A stretch of 64,000 nucleotides of DNA from Symmetrospora coprosmae (taxonomy: Eukaryota > Basidiomycota > Cystobasidiomycetes > Symmetrosporaceae): positions 310,001-374,000 of the forward strand of contig VUYT01000003.1 of assembly GCA_008802785.1 (NCBI GenBank). Direction: 5' to 3'. Within the stretch, counting starts at the first letter, position 1, and each line of letters opens with the position of its first letter. Of this stretch, positions 1 through 11,381 are shown piece by piece. The notes beneath the pieces are model-generated. The model made no database searches. It saw nothing but the letters and a program-made list of their open reading frames with translations, and was not told the DNA's origin. The translations under genes and the position numbers were made by a program.

Positions 1-1033
1 GTACGAGGCGAACTGCGGAATGTACGTGCCCGCGTACGACTCGCCGGCAATGTTGAAGTCCTGGCCCTGGTTGTACTCCGGATACTGCTTCATCCAGAGG
101 TTCAGGAAGGCATAGACGTCCGCGGCGGCTTCCGGGGTGGTGAAGACGCCCTTGCCGTTGGTGTATGATAGTCCGACGTTGCGGGGCGAGTCGAGGAAGA
201 TGACGTTGCTGTGCGAGTTCCACGAGTACGGGTTGAAGACGGTCGACGTCCCGTTGTCGGCGATGAGGCACGGGCCGAGCTCAAAGAGCAGGCCGGTGGC
301 TTATGCGATGCGTAGCGGTGAGGTCGCAGGCGGAGGAAGGGGGAAGGAAGGATTGGCACGCAGGTCAGATATGGTAGAACAGAGTCACCTAGTGCCTCCG
401 GCAATGAGAAGCGTCAAGTGTTGCCAAGCGAGAAGGACGCACTCGACGAGCAACCGGGTCCGCCGTTCAGCCAGAGGGTTACGGGGTCCTTCTTCGGGTT
501 GTCTCTCGACTCGAAGAACCAGAAGAACAGGTGAGCATCGTCGGGAGTGTCGACGTATCCCGAGTGCTGCTTGACTCCCGGGTCACAGAGCGTGTGCTTC
601 TTCTCGTCGTCGTGCTTGTTCAGCCGGAGGCGGTACTCTGGGAAGGCAGCGTGCGTGACGTGGGTGACTGCGGGGAGTACCGCATCACAGGCGATACTCG
701 TTCGTCAGCCTTCCTGTCTCCCCCACGGCGCATGCCCGCGCGGACAGGAGATGCGAGCCCGAGATGCGAGTCCAACCCACATCGGGGGTCGTTGATGTGG
801 TCCCGGACCCACGAGGCGCCCTTCTCGACGACGTTCCCGGACGAAGGGGAGGATGCACCAGCGGTATACTCCTCAAACAGATGGTTGACGTAGTCTCTGG
901 TGTGGGAGACTGCTGCGCGGCCTTCTTTCCCGAGCATGACGATCTGGGCGTTGCCCGGGGCCGCGTGAACGGTCGCCGGCTGGCTCGAGAGGAGGGCGGC
1001 CACGGCGGAGATGGCGGCGATGGATGCCTTCAT
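1..1033 (-). CDS. carboxypeptidase Y-like serine carboxypeptidase (5' part, gene runs off the left edge)
   Basis: Secreted or vacuolar serine carboxypeptidase of family S10, which removes C-terminal residues from peptides. The model starts at 1033 with a hydrophobic signal peptide ([15 protein letters not shown]...). It then shows the S10 hallmarks in order: a [13 protein letters not shown] segment, [17 protein letters not shown], the oxyanion-hole motif [28 protein letters not shown], and the nucleophile motif [13 protein letters not shown] close to the left edge. The catalytic Asp and His lie outside the window. Two introns are inferred on the minus strand, about 680-780 and 298-446, because the frame joins cleanly there (PGCSS into TGLLFELGP). 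The family match is strong. The exact splice sites and the vacuolar versus secreted location are less certain. The gene shares a 251-bp divergent promoter with the FMN protein at 1285. Confidence 0.88.
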
Positions 1034-1284
1034 GGTGGCTCAACTGGACTGTACGGTAGTGCGCTGTATGGTGTGGATGCGATGTCCTCTCTGTGTCACA
1101 GTCCAGAGCGAAGGGCGGCCATCCTGCACGAGGTGGGTGCCCCTTGCCACTTGTGACGGACGGAGCTTCTTCCTCGCGACCACGCATCGCATCGCATCGC
1201 ATCGCATCGCCCACCATTCTCTCGCAGGCAGCGAAGGCGTTCAGAGCTTATCCAGGGCGACCCAGCAGCACATTGCATATCAGA
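1034..1284. promoter_or_regulatory. short divergent promoter with a GCATC tandem repeat
   Basis: This is the interval between two divergent start codons (1033 minus, 1285 plus). It must hold the 5' untranslated regions and promoters of both genes. It contains five head-to-tail GCATC pentamers at 1184-1208. No TATA box is obvious. Confidence 0.5.
1184..1208. repeat. (GCATC)5 pentanucleotide tandem repeat
   Basis: Five perfect copies of GCATC lie in the intergenic region between the carboxypeptidase and FMN-protein genes. A shorter array of the same pentamer (reverse orientation, three copies) occurs near 29347-29361 in another divergent promoter. Confidence 0.9.
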
Positions 1285-2583
1285 ATGGCGTCCTCATCCT
1301 CCTACACGACCCCAGAGTGGAAGTCAAAGGTGGGGCATCCACCTACCGGCGAGACCAGCCTCAGCCGCAGCCTGCCATCGTGCACAGCCCAGGCCAAGCA
1401 GAAGCATACCCGAGCTCGGAGCTGATCTTAGACCCTCTTCCATGCACTCCACCCTACTTCCTGCCCGCTGGTTCACGCTGTCTCGTCCTCCCGATCCGCT
1501 CACTGCTCGCACCCGCTCGCTCCGACGTCACCGTCACCGTCACCGCGACCACGGCGACAGCTCAACACGGCCATCTCGGAGAACATGAAGAAGGACAAGG
1601 ACTCGATCTCGTACCCCTTGAGCACCATCGGGCCCGACGGAGGGCCAAAGACGCGCTTCGTTCTTCACCGCGGCTTTGTCAAGTGAGTCGGCGCCGTCTA
1701 TAGACGCCACCGGCTGTGGACGAGCAGCTGACCGTGAGCCATGCCAACTGCACAGTGAGCGCCGCAAGGAGGAAGACCCTTCGAGCAACCCGCTCGGCGA
1801 CGAGAGCGAAGGAAAAGTGGGCGAGGTGCTTCTGTCCACGACCGACATCCGGTGCGCCAGCTCGTCCCCGCTGCCCTCTCAGCTCAGCTAACGCGACGCG
1901 TTCTGCTTAACAGCGCTCCGAAGAGCCAGCAGCTGTCCAAGAATGGCAAAGTCGAGATTGCATGGTGGTTCGCGCCTTCGGGCGACCAGTTCCGAATCAC
2001 GGGGGACGCGTACCTCGTTCCCGGTCCGGCGCACCCGGAGCACGGCGCATTCACGTCCAACGGGCACGCACGCCGCCTCGCGCCTCCCGCGCTCAAGGAC
2101 GACGGCAAGTTTGACTGGGAGCAGGAGCGCTACCGGATCTTTGAGAAGATCTCGCCCGCCATCCGCGCGAGCTTTGTCCGGCCCATCCCGGGCACGCCCA
2201 TGAAGGCCGCAGACAGGGGCGAGGAGGGCGGCAAGGACTACAAGTACGACGACTTCCCGCTCGAGCTCAAGATGGACGGCGATAAAGCGCTGCTCGACGA
2301 GAGCCTCAAGAATTTTGCCCTGATGTGCGTGTGGGGCAGGCAGGCACACACGAGCTGTGCGCAGCTCTGACTGAATCTGGTATCACTGCCACATGCTCCA
2401 CAGGGTCATCGAGCCGCACACGATTGACTGGTGCCAGCTCAACGAGCAGCCCAACGTGGTGCGTCCGCGCTGCGCTTGTCGTGAGACCCGGACAATGACT
2501 GACCTCCATTACCCCCGCAGCGCGCCATCTGGAGGAAGGACCGTTCGAGCGGCGAATGGTCCAAGACAGACGTGAGCCCGTAG
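1285..2583 (+). CDS. Alr4036-family FMN-binding pyridoxamine-phosphate-oxidase-like protein
   Basis: A 263-residue protein of the pyridoxamine 5'-phosphate oxidase-like split-barrel superfamily, of the subgroup annotated as the Alr4036 FMN-binding domain. Members bind FMN, and their substrate is mostly unknown. The start fits the family opening PEWKS right after MASSSSYTT. Six exons join in frame: 1285-1329, 1561-1682, 1756-1851, 1914-2324, 2404-2458 and 2521-2583. The spliced product reads SISYPLSTIGPDGGPKTRFV, then LSKNGKVEIAWWFAPSGDQF, and ends with CQLNEQPNVRAIWRKDRSS. The Trp/Arg-rich C terminus is typical of the fold's FMN site. Length is normal for the family. It is probably a soluble oxidoreductase; the reaction cannot be read from sequence. 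Confidence 0.85.
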
Positions 2584-3292
2584 GCGGCAGATATAACGAC
2601 GAGGCGTACCAGTCTCCCTACGCTCGTTCGCCAGTCGAGAAAAGGCCCCGCAGATCTCGAGGAGCGTCTCGCATGTAGCATACGCATATCGGGCGATACT
2701 CCACGAGCAAGCACTTTTGCTGTCGTGCAATACTAGCGCTTAGCAACTGCCATCCATGTCTGCGAATGTATTGGTTACCCTCTTTGAGCGTTCACGAGCA
2801 ATTGGTGACGTCAATGCCACGCAGAGAGCCGAGAGAAGAGGCGCAATACAAATCACATGCACTTTGGGAGTTGTCGCAGTCCAACACGGAGCTGCAGTTA
2901 CAGTACATCTGGCAACAGGGTCGAGGTGAGTACACGCATGCTGGCTGCTGTGCTCCCCCTACTACTCGAGTCGAGCTCATCCTGCCTTCCTTCTCCTCGT
3001 GCCCCTTCCCTCCCCTTCCCTGCCCCGCCTCGTGGGGTTGTCCTGCAGGCATAAGTACGGCTCAGCACATCGCTCACCGTCGCAATCGCATACTGGAAGC
3101 TCGCCCAGCAGTCCCCATCAGTGCAGCCTTCTGCGATATCCCATCCAGCATCGAGCATCGACGTCGTCAGCAGCAGCTCGCTGTCTCGCCCATCCCCCGA
3201 GCGCCTTCCTTTTCGGGCGTCTCCACTCGAGCTCGAGCTCTGTAAAGAGAGCCCCATCTGCTTGCTCTCTGATCTGCTACAACCGATACGTT
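2584..3292. other. intergenic region, no gene seen
   Basis: About 0.7 kb between the FMN-protein stop and the next start. It holds mixed-frame short ORFs with no family resemblance and a pyrimidine-rich stretch around 2985-3035, which would suit a fungal promoter. I see nothing else here. Confidence 0.5.
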
Positions 3293-6200
3293 ATGGCAGA
3301 CGCAACCACAACAACATCGGCTGCATCTCATCACGAGAAGGTGCGTGCATGCGAGTCCTCGTGAAGGCGGGGAGGGTAGCGCGGTCTTGAAGAAGGGCCA
3401 GCCTCTCTGGCGCCAGGCCGGCAAAAGAGCCTCCCTTGACCGCCCTCTTCTCGATCCTTCTCCGCAGACACCTGCCGAGGTCATCAAAGACAAGGCCATC
3501 AGCTCGCTCTCGTCGGACGGGAACCCCCACTCTGAAGAAGGCGTCACGACCAACCCAGACGAGGCGCACGCAAAGCCCTCGCCTCCCTCGCTCAAGTCGC
3601 AGAACACGGCGGGAACAACGTCGACAGACCGCGGCGGCGCCGACGACAACGCTTCGATGATTCCGCTCGGAGCCGGGAAGGGCGATGCAACCAACACGGG
3701 CGGGATGCAGACGCCCGCCATCGAAGAGACGTCCTTCTCCTCCACGGCTGGCGCTCAAGCTCCTACCACTACTTCCAGCTCGGGCGCGGGAGCGAGCCTG
3801 GCCCGCTCCAACAGCTACATCCTCGCGCCCACGCGCGCCGAGATCGACATCGCCAAGGCGGCCATCATCCAGGCGGTGGTCAACTGCCCGGTCGACCGCG
3901 AGGTCTCGTTCTCGCAGGCCGACAAGGGCACAGACACGGGCCGGATCGAGGTGCGCCAGATCCTCAAAGGCTACAAGGGCATCGACGAGGCCATCCGAGA
4001 GATGAACCGCAGCAACCACATTCGCGTCCGCGATACCGATGCCATGAGCGCCACCGAGGCTCGAGAGGCCTTTGGCATCAACGACGACGGCGAAGGGAAC
4101 CTCAGCTTTGCGGCTACGGGCGCGGGAAGGAGTGGGACCACCACTCCCTTGCTCGCCCAGGGCGAAAGTGGCGCAAAGGACAGCCTGGCCCCGCTCTCGA
4201 CCAAGAAGTCGAGCGACATTCTCACCGAGAAGGAGGCGCTCGCGACCACCCCCATTGACGGCCCTTCCACTTCCCCCGCCGCCGCCGGCACTGGCACTGG
4301 CGCTGCTGCCAGCGATAGCACCAAGCCGGACTTTGTCCGACTCAACACGCTGCAGCGCGAGGAGCTCGGCAAGGTCCCAGACTCTACGACGTCCGGTCTT
4401 CCTAGTAGCACCGACTCTACCGAGAAGCGCGCCCGCTCCTGCACTAACCCCGTCGGCGCGGCTGCCGCTGCCTCTACCGCTACTGCTGGTGGCGCTGAGT
4501 CATCTGCGCCCGCCTCTGGCTCTCAAGGCACCACGACCGGCGCGACTACAAGCGCAGGTAATGGCAACGCGGATGATGATGCTGCGTTCACCGAAAAGCT
4601 TCGCCGCGAGATCGAGGAGCGCGCAAAGGAGACCAAGGAGGCCCGCGCTGAGAGGCGCCTGTCCATTTCGGGCGGCGACAACACTTCGTCAGTTGCCAAT
4701 GCCTCTAGCACGTCCGGCACCGATGATAAGGCGTCGACAACGCTATCTGGCGAGAAGGCTTCGGCTGTGACCGGTGACGACCAGAGTGACGACAAGCTCA
4801 AGCCCGCCGCAGCCGCCGCAGCTCTCCCCTTCGCCGCAGCGCCTATTCCGTCGCCTGCTGTGCCGTCTGAAGACAAGACCTCTTCTGACGCGCAGACTGC
4901 GACATCCAGCAAGCCCAGCGAGAGCGCCGATGTGCCCCCTACCATTGCCGAGGAGGGCACCGCGACCAAGTCCGAGCCGACCGAAGTCAAGGTGGAAGAG
5001 GTCAGACCTTCTCCGGCACAGAGGGGCTCCGTCTTGTCGGTCGCCGAGATCATGGCGGGCAGACCTACCAACAAGAGCGTCGATACCTCTGCCGACAACC
5101 GCAAGGAGGGTGCGGGTGCCATCTCTGCCATGACGGAGACGACAGTCACACCTGCACCAGAGGTCGACGCTGCCATCGTGCCTACCACGACTATCCCAGC
5201 CAAGGCGACCTCCTCTTCATCCCACCTGGATACGCCCAACCAGCTTCCCGCCTTTGATTTTGAGAAGCACTCGCGCCCAGGGACGCCGGGTCTCTCTTCG
5301 ATTCTGGACTCTACGACCGGCGCAGCGGAGGCTGACAAGCCGGCCGCAGTCCCTGAGACGACCATGGCGCCCGTTACTGGCGTACCCAGTGCCGGAGGTG
5401 CCAGCGATGCCGTCTCCGGCACGGCCTCGCACCCGTCAGCCTTCACGGAAGAGTTCGATCAGTCCACTTCGCCGACCAGCGCGACCCGCTCGGCTGGCCC
5501 GGCTGCCCCTGCTCCCAGCACTCCGGCCGCGAAGGAGACCTCCGTGACATACGGCAACCTCACAAAGCCCAATGGCGCCAGTAACACGCCATCGACCGGC
5601 CGACGCTCTTCGAAGGACAACGGCAAATCCGGTGGATTCCTCTCGGGTCTGTTCAGGCGCAAGTCCAAGACTGTCAAGCCTTCGACTGGCAGCAATATCA
5701 GCAACCCCAGCCCAGTCAGCACCGCCCCCGCTTCGCGCTCCGCACCTGCCGCCAAGGATGCGTTCATTGTCGTCGAGGAGAAGGAGAAGGATGCCCCGCA
5801 AACCGTCGTTGACGGAAAGCTCGAGGACGGTACCATCGTTGGCGAGCATGCGCCCACTGCATCGGCAGCAGACACTGTATCGGTCACGGGCAAGGACACC
5901 ACTCCCGCCGCTAACGGGACGTCCGACATCGGCAAAGACGCGACACCAGACCAGGCCGAGGAGCTGGCCGGCGATGCCGTTGCGGGCGACATCCCCGTCA
6001 TCGAGCGAGAGGTCGAAGCGGCTGCTCCCAAGGACGCTGATCCGGCATCCTGGATCGCGCCTGCGTCCATTGTGGACTTGCAGGATGGACCCAAGGAGAC
6101 GGTCGCCGAGCCTACCAAGAGCGCTCGCTCGCGGGCGTCAACCAGGTCGAGCTCGAGCAGTGTCACGGCTGAGGACGTCGACGCGCCTCTGACGACAACA

Positions 6201-8171
6201 GCTGCCACGCCCACTGAGACGACCGCAGGGGACGGACTCGCACCTACTACCAGCACTACCAAGAACGAGCTCCTCTCGAAGAGCGAGTCGCGCGCCACCG
6301 CCAGCCGCGAGGTTGCCGCTCCCGTAGCTGCTCCCGCTGCGCCGCCGTCCAATGCGCGCCCGGCACCCATCGCACGAGTCGCGCCGCCACCGAAGAAAAA
6401 GAATCGCCTCTCTCTCCTCTTCTCTCGCAAGAAGGACACGCCACCCTCGGCTTCTCTGCAAACATATGAGCCGCCCTCTTCGCGTCCGCCACCCATCAGC
6501 ACCGCTTCGCCGGTCTCACCAGCCAAGAAGGACGCTGCGACAGACACGGAGACGGATACTGCGCTCTCGCCCACATCGCCCGCCTCGTTCGGCCGCACTC
6601 ACACGCGCGGCACGACTGCCGGCACGCAGGCTTCTATCGTCGAGCACGACGTGCGCAGCCGGGTCGACACCGAGCCGGACGACGACCTCGAGTCTGAGCA
6701 CGAGATTCCAGACGACCGCAGCGTCACGGCCATTGCGGCCTCCACCCCGCTTCCTGCACCCGCGTACAGCGAAAAGACAAAGGCAAAGCATGAGAAGCTG
6801 CGCAAGAAGCAGGAGCACGAAGCCATGGTCAAGCGCGAGAAGGAAAGGAGGGAGGCTGAACTCCTTTCGAAGCGAGACAAGATCATGAACGCGTACACGT
6901 ACAAGCAGGGTGAGTCACCTGAATAGCGACACCAATCGTGGGAGCCAGTTCGCTGATCGCTTCCCTTCGACCTCTGACGACTAACAGACTTCAGCAAGGT
7001 GCCGAAGCCAAGCAGAACCAAGGATTTTGGCAAGAACATCTACAGCTCGTCGAATGCCGCTCGCAAGGAGGGCGCTGATCCAATCCAGCACATCAAGTCG
7101 GCCGACAAGAAGGAGTTCAAGGCCGAGGAGAAGGCTCGCAAGCGAAGCAACTCGCGTGGCTCGAGCCTGCTGGAAGAGCAGGACCCCAACGCATCAATGA
7201 CACTGCCGACTGCGCCGCCACCGATGTTCGCCGACTCGGCTCCGCTTGATAAATCGCAGACGAAAGATTTGGACTCGGACGCGCCTGTTGCGACGACGCC
7301 CAAGTCGCCGAAGTCGCCCAAGCAGTCGTCCTCTGCTGCTTTCGGTAACGGCGAGTCGAGCGGAATGGAGCGCATCCCGACCGATAGCAACAAGGCGGCC
7401 ACCCTCCTTGGTGGCGAGCCTACCCCTTCCTCGCCTGCTCTCGGCTCGACCGCGGATGAGAACACAACGCTGAAGAAGCGGCGCTCCACCAAAGGCACGA
7501 CTACGATTGGGCACAAGCGGAAGAGCAGTGTTGGCAAAGTCGCAGAGCCGACTGGACCGGTCGCAGCCGTAGGCGAGAACGGCGCTGAGGTGCCCGCCGG
7601 CGAGGTCGGTGACGAGCACGTTGTCGTCGCGCCGGCCGCAAAGGGTGCGGATGAGACGGGCACCAAGGATCCTGTTGCGGACGCCTCTGCTGCTCCGGCC
7701 GCTGCAGGCGGCAGCACCAAGCTGAAGAAGCGCTCCTCGACCAAGAGCACGACTGGGAAGAGTGCTTCGGCATCGAAGCCTGCGCCGCTGACCACCGTAA
7801 ACCCGGCCACTGTGGCGCCAGAGATCACAAGCAGATCCCGTTCTGCTTCCCACTCTGGATCGACGCTTGCGCCGCTCAGCGCCGTCGAGGCGAGTGGAGG
7901 TAGGAAGAGCACCGCCAAGGCCGGCGTCACCGAGCTGGTTGGCGAGGTATCGACGGGTCTGAAGAAGCGCCAGAGCGTCAAGAGTACGTCTGGCAGGAGC
8001 ACGTCTGGCACGCGCCGGAAGAGCGTCGATCCCAATACGAGCTTGGCGACCGAGGTCGTCGCGGAGATGGAGAAGGAGAAGGAGAAGACGACCACCGGTG
8101 CCAGCACGAGGCCCAGGTCAAAGTCAAAGTCCAAGAGCGCTGCCCCGACCACCTCCGCCCCTGCTGCCTGA
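3293..8171 (+). CDS. large disordered Ser/Thr/Ala-rich protein, function unknown
   Basis: A 1,557-residue protein built from three exons (3293-3340, 3468-6909, 6988-8171). The splice joins are clean: HHEK into TPAEV, and YKQ into DFSKVPKPS. Most of it is low-complexity Ala/Ser/Thr/Pro. Two islands look folded or conserved: roughly residues 140-230 (AEIDIAKAAIIQAVVN ... GYKGIDEAIREMN) and a charged helical, probably coiled-coil region near residues 1120-1200 (KAKHEKLRKKQEHEAMVKRE). Short basic patches (FRRKSK, LFSRKKD) and three repeats of the form KKR-S/Q-x-STK-S/T near the C terminus look like phospho-acceptor or docking motifs. I do not recognise the family. Long antisense open frames over it are composition artefacts. 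Confidence 0.7.
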
Positions 8172-8593
8172 GAGCCAGCATGCGTCGAGCTGGGGGGCTT
8201 CGCAGGAACGGGATCGACCGATACCAAGACAGTATGTAATAAGATTCGGCTGCCTCTCTAACCAACATATAGCGTACGTCCTCGTCCTATCTCCTATTGT
8301 ACGTATGCTCAGATGTGCAAAAGCTCCAGACTGTCCGATAGCCATTCGTACCTGCAATTCACCGTGGACACTGCGAGGCTTGGATGGTGTGGACTGAGGG
8401 ACATATTCAGACGTATCTGCTGGGGTGCAGCAACTTCGGCCATCGTACTCTGATTACAGGGTGGTTGTCGACACCGGTGCTCTCGGTCCGTATGCATCCC
8501 GGGCCCCTCGGAAGGCGCTCCGAGCATCCATGGCCAGTTCAGCCTCTGATCAGCTCCGCACGAATCGCACATCACACGCAATACCTGCGCGCC
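8172..8593. other. intergenic region, no gene seen
   Basis: A 0.4-kb tandem spacer between the disordered-protein stop and the ribokinase start. No RNA gene or repeat is recognised. It presumably contains the terminator of the first gene and the promoter of the second. Confidence 0.5.
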
Positions 8594-10124
8594 ATGCCTC
8601 GACGAGTCTGCGTGCGCTCTTCCATCAACGTCGATGGTCAGTGAGCGTTGACAGCGCGAACGCATTTCGCGCCTGTTGATGTGTGCCTGACGCGCGCGGG
8701 TGCGCCTTCCGTCGTTTCGCCGGCCCTACGCACCTGCCAGAGTTCTTCGAGGTCGACCAGTGAGCGCTCTCGCGCGGGATGCGTCGATTCTCCGCGTCGC
8801 TGTGCGCGTGCTGAATGTCCCCTCCGTCCATGTCGATGCCAGCATTGTCCGCCCGGGGGAGACCATCTCGTCGAATGGCTACAGCAGGCGACCCGGAGGT
8901 AAAGGCGCGAATGTCGCTACGGCAATAGCAAAGGTCTGTCCGATTCTGCAGCCACACTGCCCGAGTGTTCGGCCTCTCCAGTCGTCGACAGAGTCCGAAA
9001 GCGTCAGACCTGACACACCTCCGCTTCATTCGACCATCTCCCTCTCTCACACTGCGCAGGCTTCATCTCGCCCGGATACTGTGCATTTCTGCGGCACCAT
9101 CGGCGAGCAGGACGAATGGTTGCGCGACACGCTCGTCTCGAACGGCGTCGGAGCGGAGCCCGCAACGCTCGTCACGAGCAAACAGGTGGGTAGCGGGACT
9201 GGTACCGGTGTGCGGAGACTGGCGTCTGAACAACGCTACCTGCGCTCTCTCAGCTGCCCACCGGCCGGGCCATCATCCAGCTCTCCGCGCATGACGCAGA
9301 CAACTCCATCGTCCTCCTTCCAGGCGCCAACCATGCGCCTTCGTCGCTCCCCCTCGCGCTCGCAAGCAAGTACTCGCACATGCTATGCCAGAATGAGATA
9401 CCGCCTGCGCAGACGAGCGAGGCTCTCACAGTCGCGAAAGTGCACGGCCTCACGACAATCTTCAACCCAAGCCCCGTCCCCACGCGCGCGGCGTTCTACG
9501 CTATGCCCTGGGATAAAATCGACTGGCTCATCGTAAACCAGGAGGAGGCGTACAGCCTCGCGCACAAGTTCGCAGAGGACGACATGAATGCAAGCACGTA
9601 CGCTGGAGAAGCGAAGAGCGATGGAGAGGAGCCGCTCGACAGCCTGCCCAGGTACCTGCCCAAAGCGACCGGGATCGTCATGACGATGGGCGCGCAGGGC
9701 GTACAGATGGTCTTTAGGGAGACACTCGCGCCTGATGAGGCGGGCCGGACAGCCGGGAGCGGTAAGCTCACCAAGCTCTCTGCGAAGGCGGGCAAGGCAC
9801 ACGGGAAGATCATCAATACGACCGGGGCAGGCGATACCTTTGCAGTGAGCTCGCTGCATCTGTCTCTAGGTCGCATGATGTACAGCGACCACGGCTAAGT
9901 CGCTATACTCTGTACAGGGCTACCTCGCGGCGTGCTTGCTCAGGTTGCATGGCCCAATCCCGACGGCAGACGAGATGCAGGTCATCCTCACCATTGCGTG
10001 CGAGGCGGCCACGGCGACGTGTGAGAAGGCCGGAGCGATGGAAGCCATGTCCAAGCTGGACGCGGTCAAGCAGAGATTAGAAGGTCACGGGAATGCCTTC
10101 ATTTGGCCAGGCTTCATGGGCTGA
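8594..10124 (+). CDS. ribokinase (PfkB family carbohydrate kinase)
   Basis: Phosphorylates ribose to ribose 5-phosphate with ATP in the cytosol. The spliced protein begins MPRRVCVRSSINVDEFFEV, matching the family opening (GSINVD...). It then shows RPGETI, the PfkB signature 1 region RRPGGKGANVATAIAK, and near the C terminus the signature 2 motif NTTGAGDTFAGYLAA, whose Asp is the catalytic base. About 370 residues, slightly longer than bacterial ribokinases, with an acidic insertion around DDMNASTYAGEAKSDGEE. Six exons are inferred. The first is 8594-8636, the second is a short exon encoding EFFEVD, and the last two join at GDTFA/GYLAA. The donor after the first exon (GTCAGT) is a weak one. 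The family assignment is secure; ribose as substrate is by homology. Confidence 0.88.
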
Positions 10125-10272
10125 AGGGGGGAGGTGCATTGAGGGTCCAGATGGAAAGATAGCACGGACGATCAGGAGCACAGGTATCGGGCTACATGTA
10201 TTGGTTGCGGAACCCATAGCAGTACATGCATTGCAGCTAGAGCTGTAACCAAGTCTCGGGAGCCCATCGACA

Positions 10273-11094
10273 TCAGTTCATTTTTGGCTCCTCAGTCGCT
10301 ACGGCTGACGGCGTGCTGGGTCCGTTGTCCTGCACCTGGATGTTGACGCTCTTGAACTGTTCGGGTGTGAACGTTTTCTGGGCAGACGGGCAGTACGTCC
10401 GGATATCGCTCGTCAGTCAGGGTGCTCGATGAGGTGAAATCGCGGCCAGGGGAGACTCACTTGAGTGAACGCGTGCAGCTCTGCGATCTCATCCTTTAGA
10501 GCGGTGTTGACTGCGCGGGTGGAAGACGTCAACGTGTGTCCACAGCCTGCAAGGGGGGGGGGGGGGCTCTCCTGCAAGTTCCGCACCGAGCTTATGCCGC
10601 TTGAAAGTCGGCAACTTTTCAAACGCGTTCGAGACTATGATGACCTCGTAGGACTGGAGAGATGGCGAACGGTCAACGTCGAGATGGAAGAGGGGTTAGT
10701 CGACATGTATATGTACGCTGCGTTTCGGCGAGGATGCTGCCGGACCTGCCCGCATCCGCCTGTGGTCACATAAGGAAGAGCACACGAAGGAGATGGATGT
10801 GCAATCCCACTGAATCAGCAGCCGTGCAGGATCGTTGTCAGCAGGTTGTCGGACCGACCGGAGATGTCAAAGACTTGCTGCGAAAGAGACAGGGACACCT
10901 GTCTGTGTCAGCGCGGGACCACTCACGGACGGGAACACCCTCCTGGTCCGCCATAGCCCTATTGCACTCACGACGTGCTCTACGCCGCCCTGCAGCTTTG
11001 TGCGGATCGCTTCCTCCAGGCTGTCTGCTGAGACGGGCATAGTAGATGGAATGGGCAGGAAGGAGACCACCTACCTACCTCTGCCTTTCGCCAT
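10273..11094 (-). CDS. BolA-like protein, Fra2/BOL2 type, in seven small exons
   Basis: A 108-residue cytosolic BolA-family protein. Yeast Fra2 pairs with monothiol glutaredoxins Grx3/4 to carry a [2Fe-2S] cluster and signal iron status. Minus-strand exons: 11079-11094 (16 nt), 10972-11027, 10859-10877 (19 nt), 10746-10759 (14 nt), 10587-10653, 10461-10510 and 10273-10377. Spliced, they read MAKGRADSLEEAIRTKLQ, then HVQVFDISGGCGQSYEVIIV, then PTFKRHKLVNTALKDEIAEL, and HAFTQKTFTPEQFKSVNIQV. The SGGCG motif (Cys, Fra2 cluster ligand by homology) and the RHKLVN helix with the conserved His are both present. The splice phases agree across all six introns. The gene is divergent from TSC2, 287 bp away. 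Confidence 0.85.
10553..10566. repeat. (G)14 homopolymer inside a BolA intron
   Basis: Fourteen consecutive G on the plus strand (C on the sense strand of the BolA gene), lying in the intron between the fifth and sixth exons. It is a likely slippage or assembly-error site but is not coding. Confidence 0.9.
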
Positions 11095-11381
11095 CCTCCG
11101 GATCAGATTAGATTAGATTGGGCACTAATACAACGACCACCGCGACAACGGCTGCTGCTCCACCATACATCAATGACAGAGCATAGCAGCAGCTGCATCT
11201 CCCCTTTGTCGTCCATCCTGGCGCCGCGGGGATCCGCACAGAAGGCGTCGTGACGCAGCGGGCAGCCGCATACACACATTCCTCCGAAGCGCTACCTGAA
11301 GGCGCACCTGTGCAGTAGGACAGCACAAGCAGCATAGTTGGCAGTAGTCGTTGTCGCCGCCGCCGCTGCCGCTCGCTCGCC
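11095..11381. promoter_or_regulatory. divergent promoter between BolA (-) and TSC2 (+)
   Basis: 287 bp between two divergent start codons. It contains both 5' untranslated regions. It has GATTAGATTAGATT repeats near 11103-11119 just upstream of the BolA start and a CAT/CAG-rich stretch. No clear TATA element is visible. Confidence 0.4.

Noticed and set aside
5459-8227. Long antisense open frames (379 and 395 codons) over the 3.3-8.2 kb gene
   Set aside because: They mirror the GC-rich low-complexity sense frame, show no start context or domain, and overlap the spliced exons fully.
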